A stretch of DNA of 64,000 nucleotides from Aliivibrio fischeri ATCC 7744 = JCM 18803 = DSM 507 (GTDB lineage: Bacteria > Pseudomonadota > Gammaproteobacteria > Enterobacterales > Vibrionaceae), in the NCBI RefSeq assembly GCF_023983475.1, contig NZ_CP092712.1, positions 1 through 64,000 on the forward strand, given 5' to 3'. Shown here piece by piece: positions 44,544 through 54,032 of this stretch. Under the pieces are notes generated by a model. The model ran no database searches and was not told the DNA's origin. It saw only the letters and a list, made by a program, of their open reading frames with translations. Position 1 is the stretch's first letter; each line of letters begins with the position of its first letter. A program made the position numbers and the translations under genes.

Positions 44544-46174
44544 CGCCATCTGAGTTAAAGCGCTTATATCACATCACTAAGGTTCAACTTGAGTATGGGT
44601 TAGATGAGCTGTTACCTGAACATGCGTTAACTCAATTGCCAAAGCGATTACGTAAAGGTTTATTCTGGATTAAAAATAAATACCCTGAAAAACCACTTGG
44701 TGAACGCTTACGTCTAGCATTGCAAGAGCTCGGTCCTGTTTGGATTAAGTTCGGTCAAATGATGTCGACCCGTCGAGATCTTTTTCCTCCTCATTTAGCT
44801 GACCAATTAGCGCTACTTCAAGACCAAGTTGCCCCATTTGATGGTCAGTTAGCGAAAGAGCAAATGGAAATTGAATTAGGTGGACCATTAGAGAATTGGT
44901 TTACTGATTTTGATATTAAGCCGTTGGCTTCAGCTTCCATTGCTCAGATACACACCGCAAAGTTAAAAGATTCAGGTAGAGAAATTGTTCTTAAAGTGAT
45001 TCGTCCTGACATTCGTCCTGTCATCGAATCTGACATTCGCTTAATGTACCGTATGGCGAAGTTGGTAGAGCAACATATTCCTGAAGCGCGTCGTTTAAAA
45101 CCTGTAGAAGTCATTGAAGAGTACGAAAAAACCTTACTTGATGAGCTAGACTTAAGAAGAGAAGCCAGTAATGCAATGCAGCTGCGCAGAAACTTTGAAG
45201 GTAGCGAAGAACTTTATGTACCTGAAGTCATTTTAGATTTAAGCTCTGAGCATCTTATGGTGTCAGAGCGCATTTACGGTATTCAAGTATCAGACATTGA
45301 GCAGCTTGAAAAAAACGGCACCAATATGAAGTTATTGGCTGAACGTGGTGTCTCTGTTTTCTTTACTCAGGTGTTTCGAGATAGCTTCTTTCATGCTGAT
45401 ATGCACCCAGGAAACGTATTTGTAAATCCAGATAATCCAGAAAATCCACAATGGATCGGATTAGACTGTGGTATTGTGGGAACACTCAATAAGGAAGATA
45501 AACGCTATTTAGCAGAAAACTTATTGGGTTTCTTTAATAGTGACTACCATAAAGTTGCACAATTACATGTTGATTCTGGTTGGGTTCCGGCAGACACTAA
45601 TGTTGAAGAGTTCGAATTTGCTATTCGAATGGTATGTGAACCCATTTTTGCGAAACCATTAGGAGAAATTTCTTTTGGTCATGTGCTGTTGAACTTATTT
45701 AATACAGCACGTCGGTTCAATATGGAAGTGCAACCACAGTTAGTCTTATTGCAAAAAACATTGTTGTACGTAGAAGGATTAGGCAGACAGCTTTATCCGC
45801 AATTAGATCTATGGGCAACCGCCAAACCGTTTTTAGAAACGTGGATGGCAAAACAGGTAGGACCGGCAGCCTTTGTGACTGCTTTGAGTGAGAAAGCGCC
45901 ATTCTGGGCTGAAAAATTACCCGAACTGCCAGATTTAGTTTATGACAGTTTGCGCCAGGGCAAAGTTCTTAATCAACGAATGGATAAACTTTACGCAGGT
46001 TACCGTCAAAGTAAGCGCCAACAAGCAAAAGGACAATTCCTATTTAATGTTGGAGCCACACTTCTGATTTGTTCTGCGGTGTTATTAACCAGTAACATTA
46101 CTGTGTTAGCATCAATTAGTGCTGCTACAGGAGCTGCGTTTTGGCTATTTAGCTGGCGAGCATATCGTCGTTAA
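44540..46174 (+). CDS. ubiB: Ubiquinone biosynthesis ATPase/kinase-like protein UbiB
   Basis: UbiB is an ABC1/ADCK-type membrane protein that supports coenzyme Q synthesis, probably by extracting lipid precursors. The 544-residue product shows the ADCK signature [20 protein letters not shown] with its KxGQ motif near residue 70, the Ala-rich loop [14 protein letters not shown] near 132, [11 protein letters not shown] near 288 and [11 protein letters not shown] near 310. Two hydrophobic helices at the C-terminus (about 500-540) anchor it in the membrane. Confidence 0.96.
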   Translation: MTPSELKRLYHITKVQLEYGLDELLPEHALTQLPKRLRKGLFWIKNKYPEKPLGERLRLALQELGPVWIKFGQMMSTRRDLFPPHLADQLALLQDQVAPFDGQLAKEQMEIELGGPLENWFTDFDIKPLASASIAQIHTAKLKDSGREIVLKVIRPDIRPVIESDIRLMYRMAKLVEQHIPEARRLKPVEVIEEYEKTLLDELDLRREASNAMQLRRNFEGSEELYVPEVILDLSSEHLMVSERIYGIQVSDIEQLEKNGTNMKLLAERGVSVFFTQVFRDSFFHADMHPGNVFVNPDNPENPQWIGLDCGIVGTLNKEDKRYLAENLLGFFNSDYHKVAQLHVDSGWVPADTNVEEFEFAIRMVCEPIFAKPLGEISFGHVLLNLFNTARRFNMEVQPQLVLLQKTLLYVEGLGRQLYPQLDLWATAKPFLETWMAKQVGPAAFVTALSEKAPFWAEKLPELPDLVYDSLRQGKVLNQRMDKLYAGYRQSKRQQAKGQFLFNVGATLLICSAVLLTSNITVLASISAATGAAFWLFSWRAYRR

Positions 46175-46225
46175 GCGTAACTTTATTTAGCAATTTTTTA
46201 ACCCTAACACGCTGAGGAAATAAGC

Positions 46226-46474
46226 ATGGGTGGTATTAGTATTTGGCAACTTCTTATTATTGCAGTAATTATCGTTCTGTTATTTGGTACGAAAAAATTA
46301 CGTGGTGTAGGTAGTGATTTGGGTTCTGCAGTTAAAGGCTTTAAAAAAGCGATAAGTGAAGATGAGCCAGCAAAAGATGCGAAAAAAGACGCTGATTTTG
46401 TACCTCAAAACTTAGAGAAAAAAGAAGCTGAAACAGTAGAAAAACAAAAGCAAAACGACAAAGAGCAGGCATAA
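46226..46474 (+). CDS. tatA: Sec-independent translocase subunit TatA
   Basis: The 82-residue product has one N-terminal membrane helix (about residues 4-20), the hinge [14 protein letters not shown], and an amphipathic then acidic tail rich in Lys and Glu. It forms the Tat pore. The RBS GAGGAAA precedes the ATG. tatB starts 3 bp after its stop. Confidence 0.97.
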   Translation: MGGISIWQLLIIAVIIVLLFGTKKLRGVGSDLGSAVKGFKKAISEDEPAKDAKKDADFVPQNLEKKEAETVEKQKQNDKEQA

Positions 46475-46477
46475 TAA

Positions 46478-46858
46478 GTGTTTGATATCGGTTTTTGGGA
46501 ACTGATACTGATCTCTGTTGTTGGACTAGTTGTATTAGGACCGGAACGTTTACCAAAAGCGATCCGCTCTGTTGCGCAGTTCATTGGAGCAGCAAAAAGC
46601 ATGGCGAATAACGTCAAAGATGAGCTGTCACAAGAATTGAAGATACAAGAACTTCAAGAGAATTTGCGCAAAGCAGAACAGATGAATATGGATGACTTAT
46701 CGCCTGATCTTAAAAAGTCAGTAGAAGAGTTAAAGCAAGCGGCAGCAGATGTCACTCGTCCATATGCAAAACCAGAAGAAGAAAAAGTAGAGACGCCAAG
46801 TGCTGATTCGAGTTCTTCTTCGGCATCTGACTCAACTTCTAAAACGAAAGCAGAGTAA
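46478..46858 (+). CDS. tatB: Sec-independent translocase subunit TatB
   Basis: The 126-residue product has the TatB N-terminus [20 protein letters not shown] with [11 protein letters not shown] after it, an amphipathic helix, and a Ser/Asp/Pro-rich tail. TatB binds twin-arginine substrates with TatC. It uses a GTG start at 46478 and lies 2 bp before tatC. Confidence 0.96.
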   Translation: MFDIGFWELILISVVGLVVLGPERLPKAIRSVAQFIGAAKSMANNVKDELSQELKIQELQENLRKAEQMNMDDLSPDLKKSVEELKQAAADVTRPYAKPEEEKVETPSADSSSSSASDSTSKTKAE

Positions 46859-46860
46859 TT

Positions 46861-47616
46861 ATGTCATCAGTTGAATCCTCTCAGCCGTTGTTAGCGCACT
46901 TACTAGAGCTAAGAAATCGTCTATTAAAAGCAATCATTGCAGTTATTGTCGTATTTTTAGGCTTAGTTTGGTTTGCTAATGACATTTATGAGTTTTTATC
47001 AGCACCTTTGGTAGAAAGACTGCCAGAGGGTGCAACTATGATAGCAACTGATGTCGCGTCACCATTTTTCACGCCCATAAAGCTGACTTTGGTGGCATCG
47101 ATATTTGTCGCTGTTCCAGTAATTCTTTATCAAGTATGGGCATTTGTGGCTCCTGGACTGTATAAGCATGAGAAAAGACTCATCATGCCGTTATTGTTCT
47201 CTAGCTCTTTGCTATTTTATGCTGGTGTATCATTTGCGTATTTCGTTGTATTTCCTTTGGTATTTGGTTTCTTTACAACCATTGCACCAGAAGGGGTTCA
47301 AGTAGCAACTGATATCGCCAGTTATCTTGATTTTGTTTTAGCTTTATTCTTGGCTTTTGGTATTGCATTTGAAGTACCTGTTGCCATCATTTTGCTATGC
47401 TGGACAGGTGCTACAGACCCAGATACGTTAAGACAAAAGCGTCCATACATTATTGTAGGTGCCTTTGTTGTAGGTATGATGTTGACACCACCAGACATTA
47501 TTTCTCAGACGTTGCTGGCAGTACCTATGTGTATTTTGTTTGAGATCGGTTTATTCTTTTCACGTTTTTATGTGAGAGAGAATAACGAAGATGATTTGGA
47601 ACAAGATGAAGCATAA
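46861..47616 (+). CDS. tatC: Sec-independent translocase subunit TatC
   Basis: The 251-residue product has six membrane segments and the TatC marks [17 protein letters not shown] at the N-terminus, [17 protein letters not shown] near residue 88 and [14 protein letters not shown] near 203. TatC is the substrate receptor. In relatives tatD often follows. Here an accessory stretch lies in between. Confidence 0.97.
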   Translation: MSSVESSQPLLAHLLELRNRLLKAIIAVIVVFLGLVWFANDIYEFLSAPLVERLPEGATMIATDVASPFFTPIKLTLVASIFVAVPVILYQVWAFVAPGLYKHEKRLIMPLLFSSSLLFYAGVSFAYFVVFPLVFGFFTTIAPEGVQVATDIASYLDFVLALFLAFGIAFEVPVAIILLCWTGATDPDTLRQKRPYIIVGAFVVGMMLTPPDIISQTLLAVPMCILFEIGLFFSRFYVRENNEDDLEQDEA

Positions 47617-47641
47617 TGCTTGATAAAAAATCTGAATATTG

Positions 47642-47673
47642 AAAAAGCGTTGATGGTTATCAGCGCTTTTTTT
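47642..47673 (+). terminator. Terminator of tatABC
   Basis: AAAGCGTTGAT and ATCAGCGCTTT form a stem on a GGTT loop, followed by T residues. Confidence 0.8.
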
Positions 47674-47704
47674 ATGTCTATTTTAAATCATATAAAGTGA
47701 GTTA

Positions 47705-47720
47705 AGTGATCATGATCACG
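47705..47720. promoter_or_regulatory. CRP-like site upstream of csrB
   Basis: AGTGATCATGATCACG fits the GTGA-N6-TCAC core of cAMP-CRP sites and is a perfect 14-bp palindrome inside. It lies about 50 bp before the VarA/UvrY box. It could also be a chance palindrome. Confidence 0.45.
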
Positions 47721-47766
47721 CTCAATTTTTGAAGCTTTATAGAGATAAATAGACAAACAGGAAACC

Positions 47767-47790
47767 GCTTGTGCGAGATCTCTCACAAGC
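47767..47790. promoter_or_regulatory. VarA/UvrY (GacA) box of csrB
   Basis: GCTTGTGCGAGATCTCTCACAAGC is a 24-bp inverted repeat with a core close to the GacA consensus TGTAAG-N6-CTTACA. It lies about 170 bp upstream of the RNA, similar to the distance in Pseudomonas rsm promoters. I infer VarS/VarA control of csrB. Confidence 0.7.
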
Positions 47791-47949
47791 GAGTGAGATT
47801 TAGCGCTTTTTTTAGCGCCGTTTTCTCTTTGTTTTTTATTAAGTTGTTGATATTTAATGTTTTGTGTTTGTTGGGGAATACCACTATATTTTTTTTTGCA
47901 ATTATTTGAAATTAGTCTATTGCTGAAAAAAGTGAAAAGCGTAATCTTA

Positions 47950-48380
47950 TTGGTGTCGGAAGGATGCTGACACGGAACAGGAACTAGCCAAGGATTTGGT
48001 ACGCTTCAGGATGAGGCACTCGGTTACTTAGGATTAGTAATCGGCATGGATAGCGAAATGGACATTGAATGGACGCAATAGTAACTAGGATGGTTGCTAC
48101 TAAGGAAAGACAATGGACACCTCTAGGATTGAGGTAAATGGACTGCACATCAGGATGATGTAAAGGACACCGCTCAAGGAACAAGCGAAGAGAGTTAACT
48201 AAGGATTGTTAACGGATCAGGATAGATCATGGACACCGCTAGGATGGCGACGAAAGGAATAAGCTGACGGATTCAGCATACTATCAAGGATTTGATGCAT
48301 GGAGCACCATTAGTAGCCGGATTGCTGCGAGTAAAGTTATAGCCCCGCTAGATGAAAATCTAGTGGGGCTTTTCTTGTTT
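47950..48380 (+). ncRNA. csrB: CsrB-type CsrA-sequestering small RNA
   Basis: About 26 GGA motifs stand in this 430-nt stretch, many as AGGATG, AGGATT or AAGGA in the loops of short hairpins. The first hairpin is GTGTC/GACAC around GGAAGGATGCT. The end is a strong terminator GCCCCGCTAGAT/ATCTAGTGGGGC on a GAAA loop, then TTTT. This is the hallmark of CsrB/CsrC RNAs, which bind many CsrA dimers. No protein is encoded. A weak promoter (TTGCTG, 16 bp, TAATCT at 47942) fits the 5' end, which is approximate. Confidence 0.92.
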
Positions 48381-48397
48381 AGAGCAAAGTAAAAAGC

Positions 48398-48440
48398 AGG
48401 GATGAGAGGCGAGGACGCTTCGCTCGAGGAGCGAGGAAAA
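48398..48440. repeat. Short heptamer-like cassette with GCTTCGCT core
   Basis: GAGGCGAGGAC precedes CGCTTCGCT, and CGAGGAGCGAGG follows. A GCGAGGA unit stands on each side of the core. It resembles the cassettes around tatD and hemB, with a different heptamer. Confidence 0.4.
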
Positions 48441-48481
48441 TCAAAAGCCGATTCAGAATTGTAATGAAATATGGTATCAAC

Positions 48482-48656
48482 AACCCCCTCTAACTCCCCC
48501 TTGTATTGAAATTATCGATCCCAGCAATTCATAGATAAAGGGGGAGAACCTTCTTTGGTGCGGATATTTCAGCGATCACAATACAGTTCCTCCCCTTGAG
48601 TAAATATCTCATGTGATCACCAGTGTCGATATAAGGGGAGGTTAGGAGGGGTTGTG
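48482..48656. mobile_element. MITE-like element, copy 1
   Basis: About 175 bp bounded by imperfect inverted ends: AACCCCCTCTAACTCCCCCT on the left and AAGGGGAGGTTAGGAGGGGT on the right. Inside, TTTGGTGCGGATATTTCAGC and a GTGATCACCAG block form a further weak inverted pair. It holds no ORF. A second copy lies 45 bp downstream. Movement by a transposase in trans is inferred. Confidence 0.65.
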
Positions 48657-48701
48657 AGTAGAGACTTTAGTTATTCAATGTCTTTATTGATGTTTTTTAG
48701 T

Positions 48702-48874
48702 AACCCCCTCTAACTCCCCCTTATATTGATATTCTCGATCCCAGTAATTCATAGATAAAAGGGGAGGCCTTCTTTGGTGCGGATATTTCAGCGATCACAA
48801 TGGTGTTCCTCTCCTTGAGTAATATCTCATGTGGTCACCAATGTCGATATAAGGGGAGGTTAGGAGGGGTTGTG
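48702..48874. mobile_element. MITE-like element, copy 2
   Basis: About 173 bp, roughly 90 percent like copy 1 and in the same orientation. Its ends are AACCCCCTCTAACTCCCCCT and AAGGGGAGGTTAGGAGGGGT. The two copies are separated by 45 bp of unrelated sequence, so this is two insertions or an old duplication. No clear target duplication is visible. Confidence 0.65.
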
Positions 48875-49024
48875 AATGCAGGTTTTCACCTCTATAAGTA
48901 ACGTGTTGCGTCTTAAGAGAAGTTATTTATCTTTTGATCTTATAGCCTCTAGTTAGCGAGCCGTATAGGCTCTTCCTGATTTGACCCCAATAAAGTGGAC
49001 ACTCGATCACGAGGATTGAGTGAC

Positions 49025-49339
49025 ATGAAAATCAAATCACAACGAAAGTTTTCTAATGAGTTCAAAAGAAACGCAGTTCAACAGTCATTAGACTCTCCAG
49101 ATACAGTAAAATCAGTGGCGATCTCTATTGGGATCGCTCCTCAGCTATTGGTAAAATGGAGAAGCCAGATGACATCTAAAAAACACACAGTAGCGCCCAT
49201 TCCTAATAAAGGCCCTGAAAAATCGCTAAAAGAACTAGAGCGTGAGGTTGTCGAACTTAAAAAACGCTTAGCAGATGCGGAGTTGGAGAACGATATCTTA
49301 AAAAAGGCGACGGCCTACTTCGAAAGACGAAGAGAATAA
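49025..49339 (+). CDS. IS3-family transposase OrfA
   Basis: The 104-residue product has a helix-turn-helix (RKFSNEFKRNAVQQSLDSP, then AISIGIAPQLLVKWRSQM) and a leucine-zipper-like coiled coil (LKELEREVVELKKRLADAEL). It starts at the ATG at 49025 behind GAGGA. The heptamer A-AAA-AAG at 49300-49306 is in the correct frame for a -1 ribosomal shift into orfB, which would make the OrfAB transposase. Confidence 0.92.
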   Translation: MKIKSQRKFSNEFKRNAVQQSLDSPDTVKSVAISIGIAPQLLVKWRSQMTSKKHTVAPIPNKGPEKSLKELEREVVELKKRLADAELENDILKKATAYFERRRE

Positions 49340-50196
49340 GATTTGAGTTTATTTCCAAGTACTCAAGCCCAGTAAGGCCGGTAGTAAAACTTTGTCGCTA
49401 TCTTGATGTGTCCACTTCAGGGTATTATAAGTGGTTAAATAGAGAGCCTACGCTTCGCGATAGATATAACGCTGAATTGAAGTGTTTTTTAAAAGACGAA
49501 AGCGAACGTCAACACTGTGTCCCTGGCTATAGAAAACTCTATGAAGCCGCTATCTCTTATGGTTTTATTTGTAATAAGAAACGGATCCAACGTCTGCTTC
49601 AAAGTCTTGGTTATCGTTCCAGAGCGAGTAAGAAGAGGCATGGGTGTGCGCCTAAGCAGAAATTAGGCTTTCCAGCTTTTAATTTACTGGACCGAAAGTT
49701 TTCAGTATCACAGCCAAACAGGGTTTGGACTTCAGACATTACTCAGGTCCGATGTAGTGAGGGTTGGCAGTACTTATGTGTTGTATTAGACCTTTACTCA
49801 AGAAAGGTCATCAGTTGGTCGACGAGTAGGATTAACAACGCAGAGCTTGTAGTTCGTAGTTTAAAGAAGGCTTGGGAAAGACGTAGACCTGATGGTAGTC
49901 AATTGATGTTTCATTCAGACCAAGGAGTTCAGTATACGTCAGAGATGACGATGCGTTGGTTGTACAAGAGAGGAATAACAATCAGTATGTCCCGTAAAGG
50001 AAACTGTTGGGATAATGCTTGTTCAGAGAGTTTCTTTGCTCAGTATAAAAAGGAATGGATAAGCTGTTTAGGGCAACTATCAAGAGAAGAGATGACAATG
50101 CAAAGTCGACTTTATATCGATGGCTATTATAATCCGATAAGAAGGCATGGGACTCTAGGAGGAAAGAGCCCCATAGATTTTGAGTTAAGTAACTAA
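49306..50196 (+). CDS. IS3-family transposase OrfB (DDE integrase, made by -1 frameshift)
   Basis: From the slippery site at 49300-49306 the -1 frame is open to the TAA at 50196. It first reads GDGLLRKTKRIRFEFISKYS, and an internal ATG is at 49408. The rve core holds the DDE triad: the first Asp in VWTSDITQVR, the second in MFHSDQGVQYTS, and Glu in CWDNACSESFFAQYKKEW. All three are present, so the enzyme looks functional. Confidence 0.92.
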   Translation, partial: GDGLLRKTKRIRFEFISKYSSPVRPVVKLCRYLDVSTSGYYKWLNREPTLRDRYNAELKCFLKDESERQHCVPGYRKLYEAAISYGFICNKKRIQRLLQSLGYRSRASKKRHGCAPKQKLGFPAFNLLDRKFSVSQPNRVWTSDITQVRCSEGWQYLCVVLDLYSRKVISWSTSRINNAELVVRSLKKAWERRRPDGSQLMFHSDQGVQYTSEMTMRWLYKRGITISMSRKGNCWDNACSESFFAQYKKEWISCLGQLSREEMTMQSRLYIDGYYNPIRRHGTLGGKSPIDFELSN

Positions 50197-50228
50197 AACC
50201 CCGTGTCTACTTTTAAGGGGTCATATCA

Positions 50229-50260
50229 ACCTGAAACCTGAAACCTGAAACCTGAAACCT
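50229..50260. repeat. Heptamer array ACCTGAA
   Basis: Four complete ACCTGAA units and a partial fifth directly follow the right end of the IS element, then TTCAAGCGAAGC. The array lies 17 bp before the tatD stop. Confidence 0.85.
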
Positions 50261-50277
50261 TCAAGCGAAGCTATCTC

Positions 50278-51039
50278 TTAAATCCCAAATAACTTCATCG
50301 CATTCGCCGTCGTAATCGCATCCACATCAGCCAAACTCATTTCACGTAAATCCGCTACACGCTGACCAATTAACTGTGTATACGCAGGCTCATTACGCTT
50401 ACCACGATGTGGTACCGGTGCTAAATAAGGACAATCGGTTTCTAGGATTACATAATCCATATCGAGGTGAGGAATAATCTTATCCATCCCACCATTCTTA
50501 AAAGTAGACACGCCACCAAGGCCTAAGTGGAATCCTAAATCATTAATGGCTTTTGCTTCATCAACTGAGCCACCAAAGCAGTGGAAAACACCTGATAATG
50601 AACCGTCTTGCTCTTGTTTTAATAGACTTAATGTTTCTTCAATAGAGTCACGAGTGTGGATTACTACTGGTAGTTTCATCTCTTTTGCCCAATTTAATTG
50701 GGTAATAAATGCCATCTCTTGTTCTGCTTTAAAGGTTTTGTCCCAGTATAGGTCAATACCTATTTCACCTACCGCAATGAAATTATGCTTTTCAAACCAT
50801 GAGTGAATGATTGCTAAGCTCTCTTTTACATCAGCGTTCACATAACAAGGGTGTAATCCCATCATTGAATGACAAACATCAGGATAAGCTGCTTCGGTTT
50901 TGAGCATTGGTTTGATAGATTCTAAATCGATGTTAGGTAGTAGAATTTTGCTAATACCTTGTTCTAGTGCGCGCTGAACAACAGCATCTCTATCTTCATC
51001 AAATTCTTTTGCATAAATATGAGCGTGAGTATCTATCAT
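50278..51039 (-). CDS. tatD: TatD-family metal-dependent DNase/hydrolase
   Basis: The 253-residue TIM-barrel product has the first metal His pair in MIDTHAHIY, VGEIGIDLYWDK near residue 90, VVIHTRDSIEETL near 125, GVFHCFGGS near 150 and ILETDCPYLAP near 200. TatD enzymes act as 3'-5' DNases in repair and DNA fragmentation. It is convergent with tatC across the accessory stretch and divergent from hemB. It could be another TatD paralogue (YcfH or YjjV type), but its place next to tatABC favours tatD. Confidence 0.88.
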   Translation of the reverse strand: MIDTHAHIYAKEFDEDRDAVVQRALEQGISKILLPNIDLESIKPMLKTEAAYPDVCHSMMGLHPCYVNADVKESLAIIHSWFEKHNFIAVGEIGIDLYWDKTFKAEQEMAFITQLNWAKEMKLPVVIHTRDSIEETLSLLKQEQDGSLSGVFHCFGGSVDEAKAINDLGFHLGLGGVSTFKNGGMDKIIPHLDMDYVILETDCPYLAPVPHRGKRNEPAYTQLIGQRVADLREMSLADVDAITTANAMKLFGI

Positions 51040-51148
51040 GGTGAAACCCTAAAACAAAAAATAATGGCTTCTATCATACCAAGTTCAAAGTAAAAATCAG
51101 ATCTATACGAAAAAGTCACTTGAAAGACTACGATTAGCCACTCGATAG

Positions 51149-52207
<1,059 letters not shown>

Positions 52208-52330
52208 GAGTAGGGACGAGAAAAAGCAGGGTTCAGGTCGCTTTGCTTAAAGGTTTCAGGGGAAATGTGGTGAGCTTTGGTGTTAACTAGAGACTATGCG
52301 CTGCGCTAACTAGAAACGATAAGAGCGAGA
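52208..52330. repeat. Degenerate heptamer cassettes after hemB
   Basis: GGTTCAGG-TCGCTTTGCTT-AAAGGTTTCAGG and ACTAGAGAC-TATGCGCTGCGCTA-ACTAGAAAC each place a GC-rich GCTT/GCGCT core between two short similar units. They resemble the clear arrays at 50229 and 52466 in reduced form. No gene is seen here. Confidence 0.4.
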
Positions 52331-52364
52331 ACTTTGCATTTTTTAAGTTCTTCATCTAAGAAAT

Positions 52365-52409
52365 AAAAAAAGCATGATGATTTTAGTTAATCATCATGCT
52401 TTTATTTTT
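52365..52409. terminator. Bidirectional terminator between hemB and gppA
   Basis: AAAAAAGCATGATGATT and AATCATCATGCTTTTATTTT pair around a TTAGTT loop, between convergent genes. Confidence 0.8.
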
Positions 52410-52465
52410 CCTGAAACCTGTACAGTAAGGCACTTGCTTTTGCTCTTATAGAAGCGAAGCGTTTT

Positions 52466-52516
52466 AGTCCCTAGTCCCTAGTCCCTAGTCCCTAGTCCCT
52501 AGTCCCTAGTCCCTAG
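52466..52516. repeat. Heptamer array AGTCCCT, seven copies
   Basis: Seven identical AGTCCCT units run without a break, followed by AG. AGAAGCGAAGCG stands just before. The array ends inside the last codons of the minus-strand gppA gene (stop at 52506). Confidence 0.9.
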
Positions 52517-53999
52517 CATCTATAACCAAATCCCAACCAATATTCGTCTGCTTATCCGCTTCAATCTCTAACTCCGATCTCGTTAGAGGATTCGCCGCCA
52601 GCCAAGTCCCATCAATCGACAATGACAAAACATCATTTTTTTCTGATAGCGTTACAGCAGGCGCTAAATTCACATCACGACGATGAGTGAGAATAATCGC
52701 TAAACGTAAAATACGTAGCATGCGTTGAGCGGAGATATCAGAAACTGCATGTTGAGTTGGCATGGCTGAGAAATATTCGCGGTAACGGCGTAATAACTCA
52801 CCAATTAAGTGTTTTTGAGCGCGAGTGAAACCAGGTAAATCCAGTGCGTTAATTAAATAGGCTGAGTGCTCTCCACCTTTTTTATAATCAATACACATAC
52901 CAATTTCATGAAGCTGAGTTGCCGCAGTAAGCAATGGCAATGCTTGTGGCTCAGTAAGCCAGTCGTTACCACATTGCTGCACAAGTTGAATTGAGAGGTC
53001 GGTGACTTGTTGAGCGTAGCCAACGTCTAATTGATAACGCTGTTGGGTGCTCTTTATTGTGCGTTGACACACTTCATCGTGTTGCAGTTCATCGATCATT
53101 CCGTAGCATAGGCCTTCACGTAACGCGCCGCCAGCTAGAGTCATAGAATCGATGTTTAATAATTCAAAAATAGCAATAAGGATGGATAAACCGCTTGGGA
53201 ACACTAATGCTCGCTCAAGTGTTAACCCATCAATATCTAACTCTTCTAAGTGTTCATATTGCATTGCTTGCTTTTGAAGGCGCTTTAGCTTGGCTAAGGT
53301 GATGACCTCATCCATGCCTTGCGCCAACATAATTTCTTGCAATGCTTGTACCGTACCACTGGCTCCAACACAGGTCTGCCAACCTAAGTCAGTATATTGC
53401 TGTAAAATTGGAGCTAACGTCTCTTTAGCGCCGGCAATTGCTGCATCAAAGTTCTTTTGGGTTAGGGCACGATCTTTAAAGTAGCCTTCTAGCCAAGTTA
53501 CACAACCCATTTTTAAGCTTGTGAGTGCTTGTGCTTCAAAGCCTTCACCAATAATTAGCTCTGTACTTGCTCCGCCGATATCAACGACTAAACGACGGCC
53601 ATTACCACCTGAAGTGTGCGCAACTCCTTGGTAAATCATACGAGCTTCTTCTTCGCCTTCGATCACGTTAATGTTGTGACCTAAGATTTGATTGGCTTTT
53701 TCTAAGAAGATATCCACATTGCTAGCGACACGCAGCGTTGCTGTACCGACAATGCGAATATTTTCTACAGGGATGTCTTGCAGACGTTCTGCAAATAAGC
53801 TCAAACAATCCCACCCACGTTGCATAGCTTCATGGCTGAGTGTGTTATTTTCATTTAATCCCGCAGCTAAACGAACTTTACGTTTAATTTTAGCCATGGT
53901 TTGCACACTACCATTTATATGACGCACAACAAGCATATGGAAGCTATTGGAGCCTAAATCGATGGCGGCATACATTGGTGACATTGTTGAACTTTTCAT
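52506..53999 (-). CDS. gppA: Guanosine pentaphosphate phosphatase / exopolyphosphatase GppA
   Basis: The 497-residue product belongs to the Ppx/GppA family, with the ASKHA fold start [25 protein letters not shown] near residue 100, [14 protein letters not shown] near 148, and an HD-like C-terminal domain. GppA converts pppGpp to ppGpp and cleaves polyphosphate. It sits behind rhlB as gppA does in other gammaproteobacteria, which favours gppA over ppx. A heptamer array overlaps its 3' end. Confidence 0.9.
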   Translation of the reverse strand: MKSSTMSPMYAAIDLGSNSFHMLVVRHINGSVQTMAKIKRKVRLAAGLNENNTLSHEAMQRGWDCLSLFAERLQDIPVENIRIVGTATLRVASNVDIFLEKANQILGHNINVIEGEEEARMIYQGVAHTSGGNGRRLVVDIGGASTELIIGEGFEAQALTSLKMGCVTWLEGYFKDRALTQKNFDAAIAGAKETLAPILQQYTDLGWQTCVGASGTVQALQEIMLAQGMDEVITLAKLKRLQKQAMQYEHLEELDIDGLTLERALVFPSGLSILIAIFELLNIDSMTLAGGALREGLCYGMIDELQHDEVCQRTIKSTQQRYQLDVGYAQQVTDLSIQLVQQCGNDWLTEPQALPLLTAATQLHEIGMCIDYKKGGEHSAYLINALDLPGFTRAQKHLIGELLRRYREYFSAMPTQHAVSDISAQRMLRILRLAIILTHRRDVNLAPAVTLSEKNDVLSLSIDGTWLAANPLTRSELEIEADKQTNIGWDLVIDARD

Positions 54000-54032
54000 A
54001 ACATCCTTTTACTTTTTTACTGAGCGCTCAAT

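Larger units (their letters stand above)
48977..50228 (+). mobile_element. IS3-family insertion sequence, 1252 bp
   Basis: The ends are inverted repeats, TGATTTGACCCCAATAAAGT on the left and, reverse complemented, TGATATGACCCCTTAAAAGT on the right, both followed by (G/A)GACAC. The element has two overlapping reading frames, orfA and orfB, with intact domains. The outermost bases are TG and CA, as in IS3-type elements. No matching direct duplication is seen at the borders (TCC on the left, ACC on the right). Probably still active, or a recent arrival. Confidence 0.9.

Noticed and set aside
47984-48184. 66-codon open frame on the minus strand
   Set aside because: It runs antisense through the csrB RNA, whose GGA hairpins and terminator explain the sequence. 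No RBS or family pattern supports a protein.
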